A program made the position numbers and the translations under genes. Source: Chryseobacterium sp. SNU WT5 (GTDB lineage Bacteria; Bacteroidota; Bacteroidia; Flavobacteriales; Weeksellaceae). From it: a stretch of 64,000 nucleotides of DNA. The notes under the pieces were generated by a model. It saw only the letters and a list, made by a program, of their open reading frames with translations, made no database searches and was not told the origin of the DNA. Within the stretch, counting starts at the first letter, position 1, and each line of letters opens with the position of its first letter. Of this stretch, positions 52,939 through 61,455 are shown piece after piece. The stretch covers positions 2,666,001 through 2,730,000 of the forward strand of contig NZ_CP041687.1 of NCBI RefSeq assembly GCF_007362475.1, in the 5' to 3' direction.

Positions 52939-53956
52939 TTTAGAACAAACAATCAGACCACATTTGGTGGGAATGAAATCCTATTCAGCGTCGCGACCGA
53001 GTGACGACAAAGACCAGTTTATTTTGTTGGATGCCAACGAAAATCCGTTCGGAAATTACAACCGTTATCCCGATGCTGAAAATGTTCAGCTCAAAAGAAA
53101 ACTGGCGGAGATCAATAAAATAGACGCATCTAATTTATTTTTAGGAAATGGCAGCGACGAGTTGATCGACTTATTGATGCGAATATTTTGTGATCCTGAA
53201 AAAGATTCGATCATGGTATTCAATCCGAGTTTTGTGATGTACGAGATTTATGCAAAAATGAATAATGTAGCGGTTGAAAAACTGCAGTTAAATTTAGATT
53301 TTCAATTGAATAAAACGGAGTTTGAAGACGCGCTAACAAAAACGAAGGCTAAAATTTTGTTCCTCTGTTCGCCTAATAATCCAACGGGAAATTCCATCGA
53401 CGATTTAGAATTTTATATTCAAAGCTTTAATAGAATCGTAGTGGTGGATGAAGCGTATATCGAGTTTTCTCCAGAAGAATCAGCTGTTCGTTTATTAAAA
53501 AAATATCCGAATTTAATTGTTTTAAAAACCTTATCCAAAGCGTACGGAATGGCAGGATTAAGAATCGGCGTTGGGATTTCTGCACCAGAAATTGCTTCCT
53601 TTATTAATCGGTTCAAACCTCCTTATAATATCAGTTCAGAAAGCCAAAGACTGGCTTTACGGCAATTACAAAACGAAAAAGAACAGGCGGAAAATATCCA
53701 AATAATTTTATCAGAGAAAGATAAATTGAAGAAAGGTTTGACAGAAAATAAAGAGGTAGTGAAGATCTATCCATCTGACACCAATTTCTTTTTGATCGAA
53801 TTTAAAGATGCCGAAAAGGTTTATCAAAAATTACTTCAGGCCAACATCTGGACAAGTCTTCGTCATCCGGCTTTAAAAAATTGCCTACGCTTAAGTGTCG
53901 GGAAACCTGCCGAGAATTTAAAAGTTTTAAACGTATTATCAGAAATTAAATCATGA
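52928..53956 (+). CDS. hisC: histidinol-phosphate aminotransferase
   Basis: A 342-residue PLP-dependent aminotransferase that converts imidazole acetol phosphate to histidinol phosphate. [17 protein letters not shown] is the typical N-terminal segment, CSPNNPTGN holds the PLP-binding Asn, [10 protein letters not shown] the Asp and Tyr, and [14 protein letters not shown] the Schiff-base Lys. The stop overlaps the hisB start (ATGA), so translation is coupled. Confidence 0.96.
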   Translation: MEFNLEQTIRPHLVGMKSYSASRPSDDKDQFILLDANENPFGNYNRYPDAENVQLKRKLAEINKIDASNLFLGNGSDELIDLLMRIFCDPEKDSIMVFNPSFVMYEIYAKMNNVAVEKLQLNLDFQLNKTEFEDALTKTKAKILFLCSPNNPTGNSIDDLEFYIQSFNRIVVVDEAYIEFSPEESAVRLLKKYPNLIVLKTLSKAYGMAGLRIGVGISAPEIASFINRFKPPYNISSESQRLALRQLQNEKEQAENIQIILSEKDKLKKGLTENKEVVKIYPSDTNFFLIEFKDAEKVYQKLLQANIWTSLRHPALKNCLRLSVGKPAENLKVLNVLSEIKS

Positions 53957-55047
53957 AAAAAGTATTATTCATCGACCGCGACGGAACTTTAATTTTAGAA
54001 CCACCCATAGATTTTCAGGTAGATTCTTTAGAGAAATTAGAATTTTATCCCAAAGTGATTCAGAATTTAGCCAGGATCGTGATCGAACTCGATTATGAAT
54101 TGGTGATGGTAACCAATCAGGACGGTTTGGGAACCGATTCTTTTCCGGAAGAAGATTTCAGAATTCCACAGGACAAAATGCTGAAAACTTTTGAAAATGA
54201 AGGAGTCGTTTTTTCTGATCTTTTAATTGATGACAGTTTTGAATCCGATAATTCGCCGAATAGAAAACCGAGAACGGGTTTACTTCAAAAATATATCCAC
54301 GGAAATTACGATCTGAAAAATTCTTTTGTTATTGGTGATCGTAAAACAGATGTTGAATTAGCGAAAAATTTAGGATCACAATCTATTTTTATCGGAAAAG
54401 AAAATTTGGAAGAAGCCACTTTAACCACACAAAGTTGGGACGAGATCTACCAATATTTAAAGAAAATCCCTAGAAAAGCGAAAGTAAACCGTAAAACAAA
54501 AGAAACCGAAATTACGGTTGAATTGAATTTGGATGGAAGCGGGAAATCGAATATCAATACCGGTTTGGCGTTCTTTGATCACATGCTGGAACAAATCTCA
54601 AAACACGGAAATTTTGATTTGGAAGTAAATGTTAATGGAGATTTAGAAGTTGATGAACATCACACGATCGAAGATACGGCGTTGGTTTTGGGAACCTGTT
54701 TTGAGCAGGCTTTAGGTTCGAAAAAAGGAATAGAAAGATATGCATTTGCTTTGCCTATGGATGATTGTTTGGCGCAGGTCGTTTTGGATTTCGGCGGTAG
54801 AAATTGGTTGGTTTGGAATGTTGATTTTAAAAGAGAAAAAATCGGTGATGTGCCGACTGAATTGTTTTACCACTTTTTTAAATCATTCACCGATACCGGA
54901 AAATGCAATCTCAATATTCAGTGTGAAGGTGACAATGAACACCACAAGATCGAATCGATTTTCAAAGCTTTTGCCAAGGTGTTGCGCGATGCCGTGAAGC
55001 AGGATCAAAACAATTTTTCCATCCCAAGTACCAAAGGAATTTTATGA
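53953..55047 (+). CDS. hisB: bifunctional histidinol-phosphatase/imidazoleglycerol-phosphate dehydratase
   Basis: A 364-residue fusion. Residues 1-165 are a HAD phosphatase (DxDxT as DRDGT near residue 9, later [12 protein letters not shown]) that dephosphorylates histidinol phosphate. Residues 175-364 are the dehydratase with two metal-binding repeats, [14 protein letters not shown] and [13 protein letters not shown]. The fused form is shared with enterobacteria and many Bacteroidetes and completes the pathway without a separate hisN. It overlaps hisC and hisH by 4 bases each. Confidence 0.96.
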   Translation: MKKVLFIDRDGTLILEPPIDFQVDSLEKLEFYPKVIQNLARIVIELDYELVMVTNQDGLGTDSFPEEDFRIPQDKMLKTFENEGVVFSDLLIDDSFESDNSPNRKPRTGLLQKYIHGNYDLKNSFVIGDRKTDVELAKNLGSQSIFIGKENLEEATLTTQSWDEIYQYLKKIPRKAKVNRKTKETEITVELNLDGSGKSNINTGLAFFDHMLEQISKHGNFDLEVNVNGDLEVDEHHTIEDTALVLGTCFEQALGSKKGIERYAFALPMDDCLAQVVLDFGGRNWLVWNVDFKREKIGDVPTELFYHFFKSFTDTGKCNLNIQCEGDNEHHKIESIFKAFAKVLRDAVKQDQNNFSIPSTKGIL

Positions 55048-55625
55048 TAGCGATCATTGATTATGGCGCGGGAAATGTAAAATCCGTGGAAAATGCCGTC
55101 AGAAGATTAGGATTCGAAACAATCACTACATCAGATTTTGAGGAAATAATAAATGCTGAAAAAGTGATTTTTCCTGGAGTTGGAGAAGCTTCCACGGCGA
55201 TGAAATATTTAAAGCAGCGAAATTTAGATACTTTGATCCCAACATTGAAACAGCCTTTTTTAGGAATCTGTCTCGGACAGCAATTGTTGTGTGATTTTTC
55301 GGAAGAAGGAAATACACAATGTCTTGGAATATTTAATTTGAAGGTAAAAGAATTTCCAGCCACAGATATTGTTCCGCACATGGGTTGGAATAATTTACAA
55401 GAAATTAAAGGCGATCTTTTAGACGGAATTTCTGCAGGTGATAATTTCTATTTCGTCCATAGTTATTATTGTGAAGTCGGAGCAAATACGACGTCCGAAT
55501 GTGATTATATTTTGTCGTTCTCTGCGACTTTGCAAAAAGATAATTTTTACGGTACGCAGTTTCATCCGGAAAAATCTGGAGATGTTGGCTCTAAAATCCT
55601 TGAAAATTTTCTAAAACTAAAATAA
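55044..55625 (+). CDS. hisH: imidazole glycerol phosphate synthase glutaminase subunit
   Basis: A 193-residue class I glutamine amidotransferase that feeds ammonia to His[19 protein letters not shown] is the usual start, the nucleophile Cys is in [11 protein letters not shown], and the His-Glu pair in [10 protein letters not shown]. Translation is coupled to hisB. A 455-base repeat-filled gap separates it from hisA. Confidence 0.96.
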   Translation: MIAIIDYGAGNVKSVENAVRRLGFETITTSDFEEIINAEKVIFPGVGEASTAMKYLKQRNLDTLIPTLKQPFLGICLGQQLLCDFSEEGNTQCLGIFNLKVKEFPATDIVPHMGWNNLQEIKGDLLDGISAGDNFYFVHSYYCEVGANTTSECDYILSFSATLQKDNFYGTQFHPEKSGDVGSKILENFLKLK

Positions 55626-55633
55626 CAAACTTT

Positions 55634-56063
55634 AACCACAAAAGGCACAAAAGTAAAAGTTGAAATTTGATCTCTTTAAAGTTGAAAAAAGGAATGTGTT
55701 TAGACCCATTCTTTGATGGACTTTTGAGTTTCTTTAGAGAGTGAAAATTTTTTTAAAACTATAATAATTTAACCACAAAAGTCACAAAAGTAAAAGTTGA
55801 AATTTGATCTCTTTAAAGTTGAAAAAAGGAATGTGTTTAGACCCATTCTTTGATGAACTTTTGAGTTTCTTTAGAGAGTGAAAATTTTTTTAAAATTATA
55901 ATAATTTAACCACAAAAGTCACAAAAGTAAAAGTTGAAATTTGATCTCTTTAAAGTTGAAAAAAGGAATGTGTTTAGACCCATTCTTTGATGAACTTTTG
56001 AGTTTCTTTAAAGAGTAAAAAATCTTTTGTGACTCCTGCCTGTCGGCAGACAGGCTTGTGGTT
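55634..56063 (+). repeat. 137-bp tandem repeat (three units) with terminal inverted repeats
   Basis: Units start at 55634, 55771 and 55908, each with AACCACAAAAGnCACAAAAG, and share the same 137-base pattern apart from a few substitutions. The third unit changes after about 115 bases and ends in the reverse complement of the start, CTTTTGTGACT ... TTGTGGTT (56024-56034, 56056-56063), split by a 21-base palindromic insert. The period is not a multiple of three and no long frame runs through. It looks like a non-autonomous mobile element whose left part was amplified. Confidence 0.85.
56038..56055. repeat. short palindrome inside the right inverted repeat
   Basis: GCCTGTC-GGCA-GACAGGC: perfect 7-bp arms with a 4-base loop, GC-rich in an AT-rich gap. 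It has the same 7-4-7 design as the palindrome at 51593. Confidence 0.65.
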
Positions 56064-56080
56064 TTAAAAATAATATAAAA

Positions 56081-56794
56081 ATGAAAATAATCCCAGCCAT
56101 AGACATCATCGACGGAAAATGCGTGCGACTCTCCAAAGGAGATTATGATACCAAGAAGATCTACCACGAAAATCCTTTGGATATTGCCAAAGAATACGAA
56201 GCCCACGGAATCCAATATCTCCATTTGGTGGATCTCGATGGTGCGAAAGCAAAAACCATTAAAAATTTAAAGACTTTAGAAATGCTCGCTTCTCAAACCA
56301 ATCTAATTATTGATTTTGGAGGTGGAATAAAAACACGCGAAAGTTTAGAAAGTGCTTTCAATGCCGGAGCAAATCAAGTGACGATCGGAAGTATTGCGGT
56401 AGAAAACTCGCAATTGTGTGAAGAATGGATCACTGAATTTGGCGCTGAAAAATTAATTTTAGGTGCAGATTGTTTAGACCGAAAAATAAAAACTTCTGGT
56501 TGGTTGACCGATTCTGATCTGGATGTTTTGGACTTTATTCAATCTTACCAAAGTAAAGGAATTAAGGAAGTAATTTGCACTGATATTTCCAAAGACGGAA
56601 TGCTCGAAGGACCTTCTTTTGAATTGTATCAGGAAATTTTGAAACAGTCAGAAATGGCTTTAATTGCAAGTGGCGGAATTTCTTCCGTGCAGGATTTGGA
56701 GGATTTAAAAAAGGTCGGCTGTTCCGGAGCGATTATCGGAAAAGCCATTTACGAAGGAAAAATAAGTTTAAAGGAACTTCAAAAATTTGATTAA
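56081..56794 (+). CDS. hisA: ProFAR isomerase
   Basis: A 237-residue TIM barrel enzyme (phosphoribosylformimino-AICAR-phosphate ribotide isomerase). It begins [21 protein letters not shown] with the catalytic Asp. The phosphate sites IDFGGGIKT and [11 protein letters not shown], and the second Asp in [13 protein letters not shown], are present. The stop shares one base with the hisF start (TAATG). Confidence 0.96.
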   Translation: MKIIPAIDIIDGKCVRLSKGDYDTKKIYHENPLDIAKEYEAHGIQYLHLVDLDGAKAKTIKNLKTLEMLASQTNLIIDFGGGIKTRESLESAFNAGANQVTIGSIAVENSQLCEEWITEFGAEKLILGADCLDRKIKTSGWLTDSDLDVLDFIQSYQSKGIKEVICTDISKDGMLEGPSFELYQEILKQSEMALIASGGISSVQDLEDLKKVGCSGAIIGKAIYEGKISLKELQKFD

Positions 56795-57546
56795 TGTTAA
56801 AGAAAAGAATTATTCCGTGTTTGGATATCAAAGACGGAAAAACGGTGAAAGGAATCCAGTTTGAAGATCTAAGGATTGCCGGAGATCCTGTGGAACTTGC
56901 CAAGAAATACCTCAAAGACGGAGCTGATGAATTGGTTTTCCTTGATATTACGGCAACTTTAGAAAACAGAAAAACGTTGATCGAGCTCGTTGAAAAACTG
57001 AGTTTAGAAATTAATATTCCTTTTACCATCGGTGGCGGAATTTCATCTGTTCAGGATGTAGAAGCTTTATTAAAGGCTGGCGCAGATAAAGTTTCAATTA
57101 ACTCAGCGGCAGTTCGACGTCCGGAACTGGTTCGTGAAATTGCCCAACAATTCGGAAATCAATGTGTTGTTGTCGCTATCGACACAAAAAATGTCAACGG
57201 TGAAGATTACGTTTTCATTAATGGTGGAAAAATTCAAACGGAATTGAAAACTTTAGATTGGGTAAAAACGGTTAATGATTTAGGAGCTGGAGAAATATTA
57301 CTGACTTCCATGGATTTTGACGGCACGAAAAACGGTTTCGATATCCGGATGTTACAAAATGTTTCCGAGGTTTGCCAACTTCCGATCATCGCTTCTGGTG
57401 GTGCGGGGAAAATGGAAGATTTCACTGAAGTTTTTACGGAAACAAAAGTAACCGGAGCTTTGGCTGCGAGTATTTTTCACTTCAATGAAATTAAAATAAC
57501 GGACTTAAAAGAGAATTTAAAACAAAATAAAATATCCATAAGATGA
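56794..57546 (+). CDS. hisF: imidazole glycerol phosphate synthase cyclase subunit
   Basis: A 250-residue TIM barrel that makes imidazole glycerol phosphate and AICAR with ammonia from HisH. The catalytic Asp is in IPCLDIKDG, the second in [14 protein letters not shown], with phosphate loops [10 protein letters not shown] and [10 protein letters not shown]. The start overlaps the hisA stop. The AICAR released re-enters purine synthesis, the pathway at 5-14 kb. Confidence 0.96.
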   Translation: MLKKRIIPCLDIKDGKTVKGIQFEDLRIAGDPVELAKKYLKDGADELVFLDITATLENRKTLIELVEKLSLEINIPFTIGGGISSVQDVEALLKAGADKVSINSAAVRRPELVREIAQQFGNQCVVVAIDTKNVNGEDYVFINGGKIQTELKTLDWVKTVNDLGAGEILLTSMDFDGTKNGFDIRMLQNVSEVCQLPIIASGGAGKMEDFTEVFTETKVTGALAASIFHFNEIKITDLKENLKQNKISIR

Positions 57547-57602
57547 AATCGCCATTAACAAGTTTACCAATAAACACGAATCAGTTTGATGAGATTGCGT
57601 AG
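57543..57602 (+). CDS. possible 19-residue micro-ORF coupled to hisF
   Basis: An ATG overlaps the hisF stop as ATGA and opens a 19-codon frame ([19 protein letters not shown]) ending in TAG 27 bases before hisIE. It could be a real small peptide, a relay that keeps ribosomes moving to hisIE, or a remnant of a deleted gene. No other evidence supports it. Confidence 0.25.
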   Translation: MKSPLTSLPINTNQFDEIA

Positions 57603-57629
57603 AATATTTAAAAGATTAAAAAATTACAG

Positions 57630-58220
57630 ATGAAATTAGATTTTGAAAAAGGAAATGGATTGGTTCCCGTAATTATCCAGGACGACCGCTCACAGCAGGT
57701 TTTAATGTTGGGTTACATGAACGAAGAAGCTTTGGAATTAACGCAAAAAGATGGACGTGTTCATTTCTTCAGCCGCACCAAAAACCGAATTTGGCTGAAA
57801 GGCGAAACCTCTGAAAATTACCTTTATGTAAAAAGAATTCAACAAGATTGTGATTGTGATGCTTTATTAATTCAGGTAAAACCGGCGGGCAATGTTTGTC
57901 ACACTGGAACTTTTAGTTGTTTTGAAGAGAAAAAATCAAAAGGATTTTTATATGAACTGGAGGAAACCATTTCGGAACGAATCGATCAGAAAGTAGAGAA
58001 GTCTTACACTTACGATCTATATCAAAGAGGCATCAATAAAGTGGCGCAGAAAGTAGGAGAGGAGGCTGTAGAATTAGTCATCGAAGCCAAAGATAACAAC
58101 GCCGATTTATTCAAAAATGAAGCGGCAGATTTACTCTATCACTTTTTAATCCTGTTGAAAGCAAAATCGTTCCAATTAAATGATATTGAGGCAATTTTAA
58201 TGAAAAGAAGTGGAAAGTAA
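57630..58220 (+). CDS. hisI: bifunctional phosphoribosyl-AMP cyclohydrolase/phosphoribosyl-ATP pyrophosphatase
   Basis: A 196-residue HisIE fusion for steps two and three. The N-terminal HisI domain (1-105) carries QQDCDCDALL and GNVCHTGTFSCF, the Zn/Mg cysteines. The C-terminal HisE domain (about 110-196) is an all-helical MazG-like pyrophosphohydrolase, with KVGEEAVELVIEAK and EAADLLYHFLILL metal sites. It is the last gene of the operon and completes all ten reactions. A bidirectional terminator follows. Confidence 0.95.
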   Translation: MKLDFEKGNGLVPVIIQDDRSQQVLMLGYMNEEALELTQKDGRVHFFSRTKNRIWLKGETSENYLYVKRIQQDCDCDALLIQVKPAGNVCHTGTFSCFEEKKSKGFLYELEETISERIDQKVEKSYTYDLYQRGINKVAQKVGEEAVELVIEAKDNNADLFKNEAADLLYHFLILLKAKSFQLNDIEAILMKRSGK

Positions 58221-58238
58221 TGATACCATTCTATAATT

Positions 58239-58269
58239 AAAAAAGCCTGAACACTGTTCAGGCTTTTTC
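58239..58269. terminator. bidirectional terminator after the his operon
   Basis: Arms AAAAGCCTGAACA / TGTTCAGGCTTTT flank one base, with A- and T-runs outside. It serves hisIE and the convergent M28 gene. Confidence 0.9.
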
Positions 58270-58283
58270 TATGAATCGATTAG

Positions 58284-59474
58284 TTATTTTTTAATAATAA
58301 ATTTCTTGGTAGTGCTCTGGCCATCTTCAACTACAGTCAATAAATAGACTCCAGTTTTTAATTTAGAAGTATTAATAGTCTGCTCATCTTTCGAGTTGAT
58401 AAGCGTACGGCCGGACATATCTGTTACTGTAGAATTATAACCTTTACCATCAATTCCTATGTTGATAAAGTCATTCGCAGGATTCGGAAAAATACTAACG
58501 CGGTCTTTAAGTTCTTTTTTCACATCGGTTGTTCCAAGAACTGTTGTACTTGCTCCCGCAAAATGCTGCAAACCACCAATGGCTCCTTGTGCTACTTTTA
58601 AAAGATAAACTGGATCCATATTAACGACAGTATCCCCAGAAGTATGCGGTCTTGCACTTTCTATGGTTTCGTATAAACCAGTAAATATCTCTCCATTCTT
58701 ATCAAAAGGTATATAATCAGTTCTTTCTCCATAGAATAAAGAAGCGGTAAGCGGAGAATACAGCTCCATACAAGTCTTCAATTGGTTTGAAACTACAACA
58801 GATGCTGCATTATTACTAGAAGGATAACCAGGGTACATGCCATTTGGACTGTACGGAGTATCATCGTAGTCCACTGTGATATTTGTATTATTTGCTCCAG
58901 CTTTTCCTCCTACTTGATCAATATTAAATACTAATTTTATATCCATTTTTGGGTTGGTAGCATTCACAACATTTGTCACATATGATTGACTACCTAGTAA
59001 CCCTTGCTCTTCACCTGAGAAATTGATGAATTTAATGGAATATTCGGTTGGTACATTTTTTAAGATTCTCGCTGCTTCTAAAATGATAGAAACACCACTA
59101 CCATTATCATTTGCGCCAACTCCTCCAACAGTATCGTAATGCCCACATATAATAATAAATGTGTTAGGATAAGTAGTACCCGTTTTGGTTACAATAATAT
59201 TTTTAGTACTATTTCCATTATAAGTAAAATTTTGTGTTGTAATTTCCGAGGCGGTATATCCAAAACTACTGTATTCGCTTTGCAGCCATGCAGCAGCATT
59301 ATTATTCGCTGTTGTTCCCGTTTTCTTAATACCGTAACTTGCAAAATTGCTAAGATGAGTATTAATATTAGCTTGAGTGACTAATTGTGCTCTTGTTTTG
59401 TACGCTTGTATAAAAGTCTGAGAATATCCTAGAGATGCTATTAATAACATAGGAATTAGTAAAGTACTTTTCAT
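58284..59474 (-). CDS. secreted M28 family aminopeptidase with type IX sorting domain
   Basis: A 396-residue exported zinc peptidase. A signal peptide (1-18, LLIASLGYSQ) precedes the M28 domain with zinc-ligand segments ICGHYDTVGG, GANDNGSGVS, NFSGEEQGLLGS (catalytic Glu-Glu) and FNIDQVGG, plus a later YDDTPYSPN region. From about residue 325, VSIFPNPANDFINI to the end forms a C-terminal type A sorting domain ending in KKFIIKK, directing the enzyme through the type IX system. It is the second such cargo in the window. Confidence 0.93.
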   Translation of the reverse strand: MKSTLLIPMLLIASLGYSQTFIQAYKTRAQLVTQANINTHLSNFASYGIKKTGTTANNNAAAWLQSEYSSFGYTASEITTQNFTYNGNSTKNIIVTKTGTTYPNTFIIICGHYDTVGGVGANDNGSGVSIILEAARILKNVPTEYSIKFINFSGEEQGLLGSQSYVTNVVNATNPKMDIKLVFNIDQVGGKAGANNTNITVDYDDTPYSPNGMYPGYPSSNNAASVVVSNQLKTCMELYSPLTASLFYGERTDYIPFDKNGEIFTGLYETIESARPHTSGDTVVNMDPVYLLKVAQGAIGGLQHFAGASTTVLGTTDVKKELKDRVSIFPNPANDFINIGIDGKGYNSTVTDMSGRTLINSKDEQTINTSKLKTGVYLLTVVEDGQSTTKKFIIKK

Positions 59475-59492
59475 ATTATGATTAATTTTTTA

Positions 59493-59500
59493 CAAATATA
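59493..59500 (-). promoter_or_regulatory. -7 box of the M28 peptidase gene
   Basis: The minus strand reads TATATTTG (59500-59493), 18 bases before the start codon. No TTG at the right spacing is evident. Confidence 0.4.
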
Positions 59501-59503
59501 AAG

Positions 59504-59532
59504 GAAAATCCTAAACAATGTTTAGGATTTTC
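59504..59532 (-). terminator. terminator of the rpmI-rplT transcript
   Basis: Perfect arms GAAAATCCTAAAC / GTTTAGGATTTTC with a 3-base loop, 26 bases beyond the rplT stop. Confidence 0.82.
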
Positions 59533-59557
59533 AAATTGATAACAAAAAATTTTACAT

Positions 59558-59902
59558 TTATTTTACTTGGTCAACAATCGCTTTGAACGCTTCAGGATGA
59601 TTCATTGCTAAATCAGCTAAAACTTTTCTGTTCAATTCGATGTTGTTCGTTTTTAGAGCGCCCATAAACTGGGAGTAAGACATTCCATGTTCTCTTGCAC
59701 CCGCGTTGATACGCATGATCCATAAAGATCTGAAACTTCTCTTTTTCTCTTTTCTACCGCGGTAAGCATATTGCATTGCTTTTTGTACGGCATTTTTTGC
59801 TACGGTCCAAACATTTTTTCTTCTACCGAAAAAACCTTTCGCTAGCTTAATTACTTTTTTTCTGCGAGCTCTGGAAGCTACTGCATTTACTGATCTTGGC
59901 AT
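59558..59902 (-). CDS. rplT: 50S ribosomal protein L20
   Basis: A 114-residue 23S rRNA-binding protein needed early in large-subunit assembly. It begins [30 protein letters not shown] and contains [23 protein letters not shown], the classic signature, and ends with the small globular domain. In other bacteria L20 represses the rpmI-rplT mRNA. It lies 117 bases after rpmI, a wider gap than usual that could hold a leader structure. Confidence 0.97.
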   Translation of the reverse strand: MPRSVNAVASRARRKKVIKLAKGFFGRRKNVWTVAKNAVQKAMQYAYRGRKEKKRSFRSLWIMRINAGAREHGMSYSQFMGALKTNNIELNRKVLADLAMNHPEAFKAIVDQVK

Positions 59903-60019
59903 AATTAAATTTGTTTTTTTGAAAAGGGCGGTAAATTATTTCATTACACTTTTTTGCACCGTTTCAGGGTTAAATTTTCTGAATTTGTTAATTCTTATAA
60001 ACCGGTTGATTTATAAAAA

Positions 60020-60217
60020 CTATTTTAAAGCTAATTGACGTAAAACGCTCTTTTTGTCCACTTCTGCAACATAAGAAGTCTGCGTAAGATTTCTCTTTTG
60101 CTTCGTTTCTTTTTTGGTCAAGATGTGGCTTTTGAAAGCACCTTTTCTTTTAATCTTCCCCGTTCCGGTAAGCTTAAAACGCTTCTTAGCACCTGATTTA
60201 GTTTTTAATTTTGGCAT
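60020..60217 (-). CDS. rpmI: 50S ribosomal protein L35
   Basis: A 65-residue very basic protein starting [26 protein letters not shown], the full family signature. It has its own promoter about 85 bases upstream. infC is 1.24 kb upstream instead of the usual short distance. Confidence 0.97.
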   Translation of the reverse strand: MPKLKTKSGAKKRFKLTGTGKIKRKGAFKSHILTKKETKQKRNLTQTSYVAEVDKKSVLRQLALK

Positions 60218-60302
60218 TTTGCTTAATTTTATCTATTTGTTATCAATCTCTTTTTACGTCATGTGTACCCACTTTACAGCATTCTACACATTTTTCAGAC
60301 TG

Positions 60303-60331
60303 CAAAAGTACGAAATTTCAATGAATTACAA
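60303..60331 (-). promoter_or_regulatory. rpmI-rplT promoter
   Basis: On the minus strand TTG (60331-60329), an 18-base spacer and TACTTTTG (60310-60303). This would let rpmI-rplT be transcribed apart from thrS-infC. Confidence 0.6.
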
Positions 60332-60398
60332 AAACATATTACCACCGAATATCACTAAAGGTTCACACCTCTTATATTATTGCTCAATTTAGAATTTA

Positions 60399-60551
60399 GG
60401 CGAGCCCTTTTGTCTTTCATTAGTGCGCGATTCCGAATAATCGTGATCGCACAATCATTCACTTCTTTTGGTCGGGCTCTTCGCTCATACTTCTTAAGCC
60501 AGGCTTCCCACCATCTATTCTGGGGAAACCGCTGCGATTCCTTACGCGGGA
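60399..60551 (-). repeat. structured non-coding repeat-like element
   Basis: A GC-rich island in an AT-rich gap. The minus strand reads GCGTAAGGAATCGCAGCGG, then GGTGGGAAGCC, GAGCGAAGAGCCCGACC, and ends GGGCTCGCC. A hairpin at 60423-60452 pairs GTGCG-CGATT with AATCG-(TGAT)-CGCAC. I recall very similar sequences in many intergenic regions of Flavobacteriia, with no known function. That memory is not tested here. A 62-codon frame on the plus strand through the island looks accidental. Confidence 0.55.
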
Positions 60552-60628
60552 AAGTTTTGGTAAACTGATAATTTGGTTAATGAAATAATCATTAGCAAGG
60601 TAACTGATTATTTATTGTAATTTTTCCA

Positions 60629-60717
60629 CTGCGAAAACTCTCGGATTTTGAACCGAAAAAATTAACAATTTTATTTCTGATAATTTTCTTTATTCGATTT
60701 CTAACTGAGTTTCGCAG
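60629..60717. repeat. long-range inverted repeat
   Basis: CTGCGAAAACTC (60629-60640) and GAGTTTCGCAG (60707-60717) are complementary except for one extra A. They enclose 66 bases with a small TCGG/CCGA hairpin. Nothing coding lies inside. Confidence 0.45.
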
Positions 60718-60781
60718 GATCCTACAAAACAGGTCTAATTCTAAAATATTTGTAAGAATGTAATTTTTCGCGTTTTTAAAT

Positions 60782-60789
60782 TATTTTTG
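60782..60789 (+). promoter_or_regulatory. -7 box of the acetyltransferase gene
   Basis: TATTTTTG, followed by a leader of about 55 bases. No TTG at the right spacing. Confidence 0.35.
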
Positions 60790-60847
60790 TGGAGAGATTA
60801 GCAAAAATCTGCTTTATAGAAAATGATTAAATCTACCTTCAAAAACC

Positions 60848-61317
60848 ATGATCCCAAATAAAATAGAAATCATACCTTATTCCAAAGACCTAAAAGAAGC
60901 CATCAAAATACTCAATTACGGATGGCTTGAAAAATATTTTAGGGTGGAGCAAAGTGATATTCAGTCGCTCTCCAATCCAAAAGAAGACATCATCGATAAA
61001 GGAGGATTTATCTTTTATGCAAAACTCAATGATGAAATCGTTGGCACCGTTTCCCTTTTAAAGAAAACAGAAACCATTTTTGAATTAGGAAAAATGGCCG
61101 TCGCTGAAAAAGCTCAAGGTCACAAAATCGGAACACTTTTATTAGAACATTGCTTAGATTTTGTAGAACAAAAACATGTTAAAACTTAATTTTATACTCC
61201 AACACACAATTAGAATCTGCTCTTCATCTTTACCGCAAATACGGTTTCTCAGAAATTAAACTGGATCAAGGACTTTACGAAAGAGCAAACATTAAAATGG
61301 AGAAACATCTTTTCTAA
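60848..61317 (+). pseudogene. GNAT acetyltransferase, frameshifted
   Basis: The first frame gives 113 residues: MIPNKIEIIPYSKDLKEAI, a strand region FIFYAKLNDEIVGTVSL, and the acetyl-CoA loop AVAEKAQGHKIGTLLLEH. It then stops at 61187-61189. Reading back one base from 61186 continues as LILYSNTQLESALHLYRKYGF, the expected C-terminal part of the fold, to a TAA at 61315-61317. Together they make a normal 156-residue GNAT protein, so one T is missing near 61186. It may be a recent inactivation or a sequencing error. It lies between infC and rpmI on the opposite strand. Confidence 0.8.
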
Positions 61318-61402
61318 GAGTTAAGATTATAATTGGTGCCGAATCTTTAATAAATAAATAGGATAACGCGTGAAATTAAATCTCTTATTTACTAAAAAGA
61401 AA

Positions 61403-61428
61403 AAAAGAGACTCCAAAGAATCTCTTTT
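61403..61428 (-). terminator. terminator after infC
   Basis: Arms AAAAGAGA / TCTCTTTT (61403-61410, 61421-61428) around 10 bases, with a T-run on the minus strand. It ends the thrS-infC transcript and keeps it apart from rpmI-rplT. Confidence 0.7.
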
Positions 61429-61455
61429 ACATTATACTTTATAAAAATGTAATTT

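Noticed and set aside
55634-56020. CRISPR-like array in the hisH-hisA gap
   Set aside because: The period is 137 bases with the whole unit repeated, there are no short repeats with unique spacers, and no cas genes are nearby.
59903-60019. Extra gene between rpmI and rplT
   Set aside because: The 117-base gap has no frame of useful length. It is probably leader sequence.
60380-60568. 62-codon plus-strand frame before the acetyltransferase gene
   Set aside because: It runs through the GC-rich structured element. The composition is that of the repeat, and no start context or known motif supports it as a gene.
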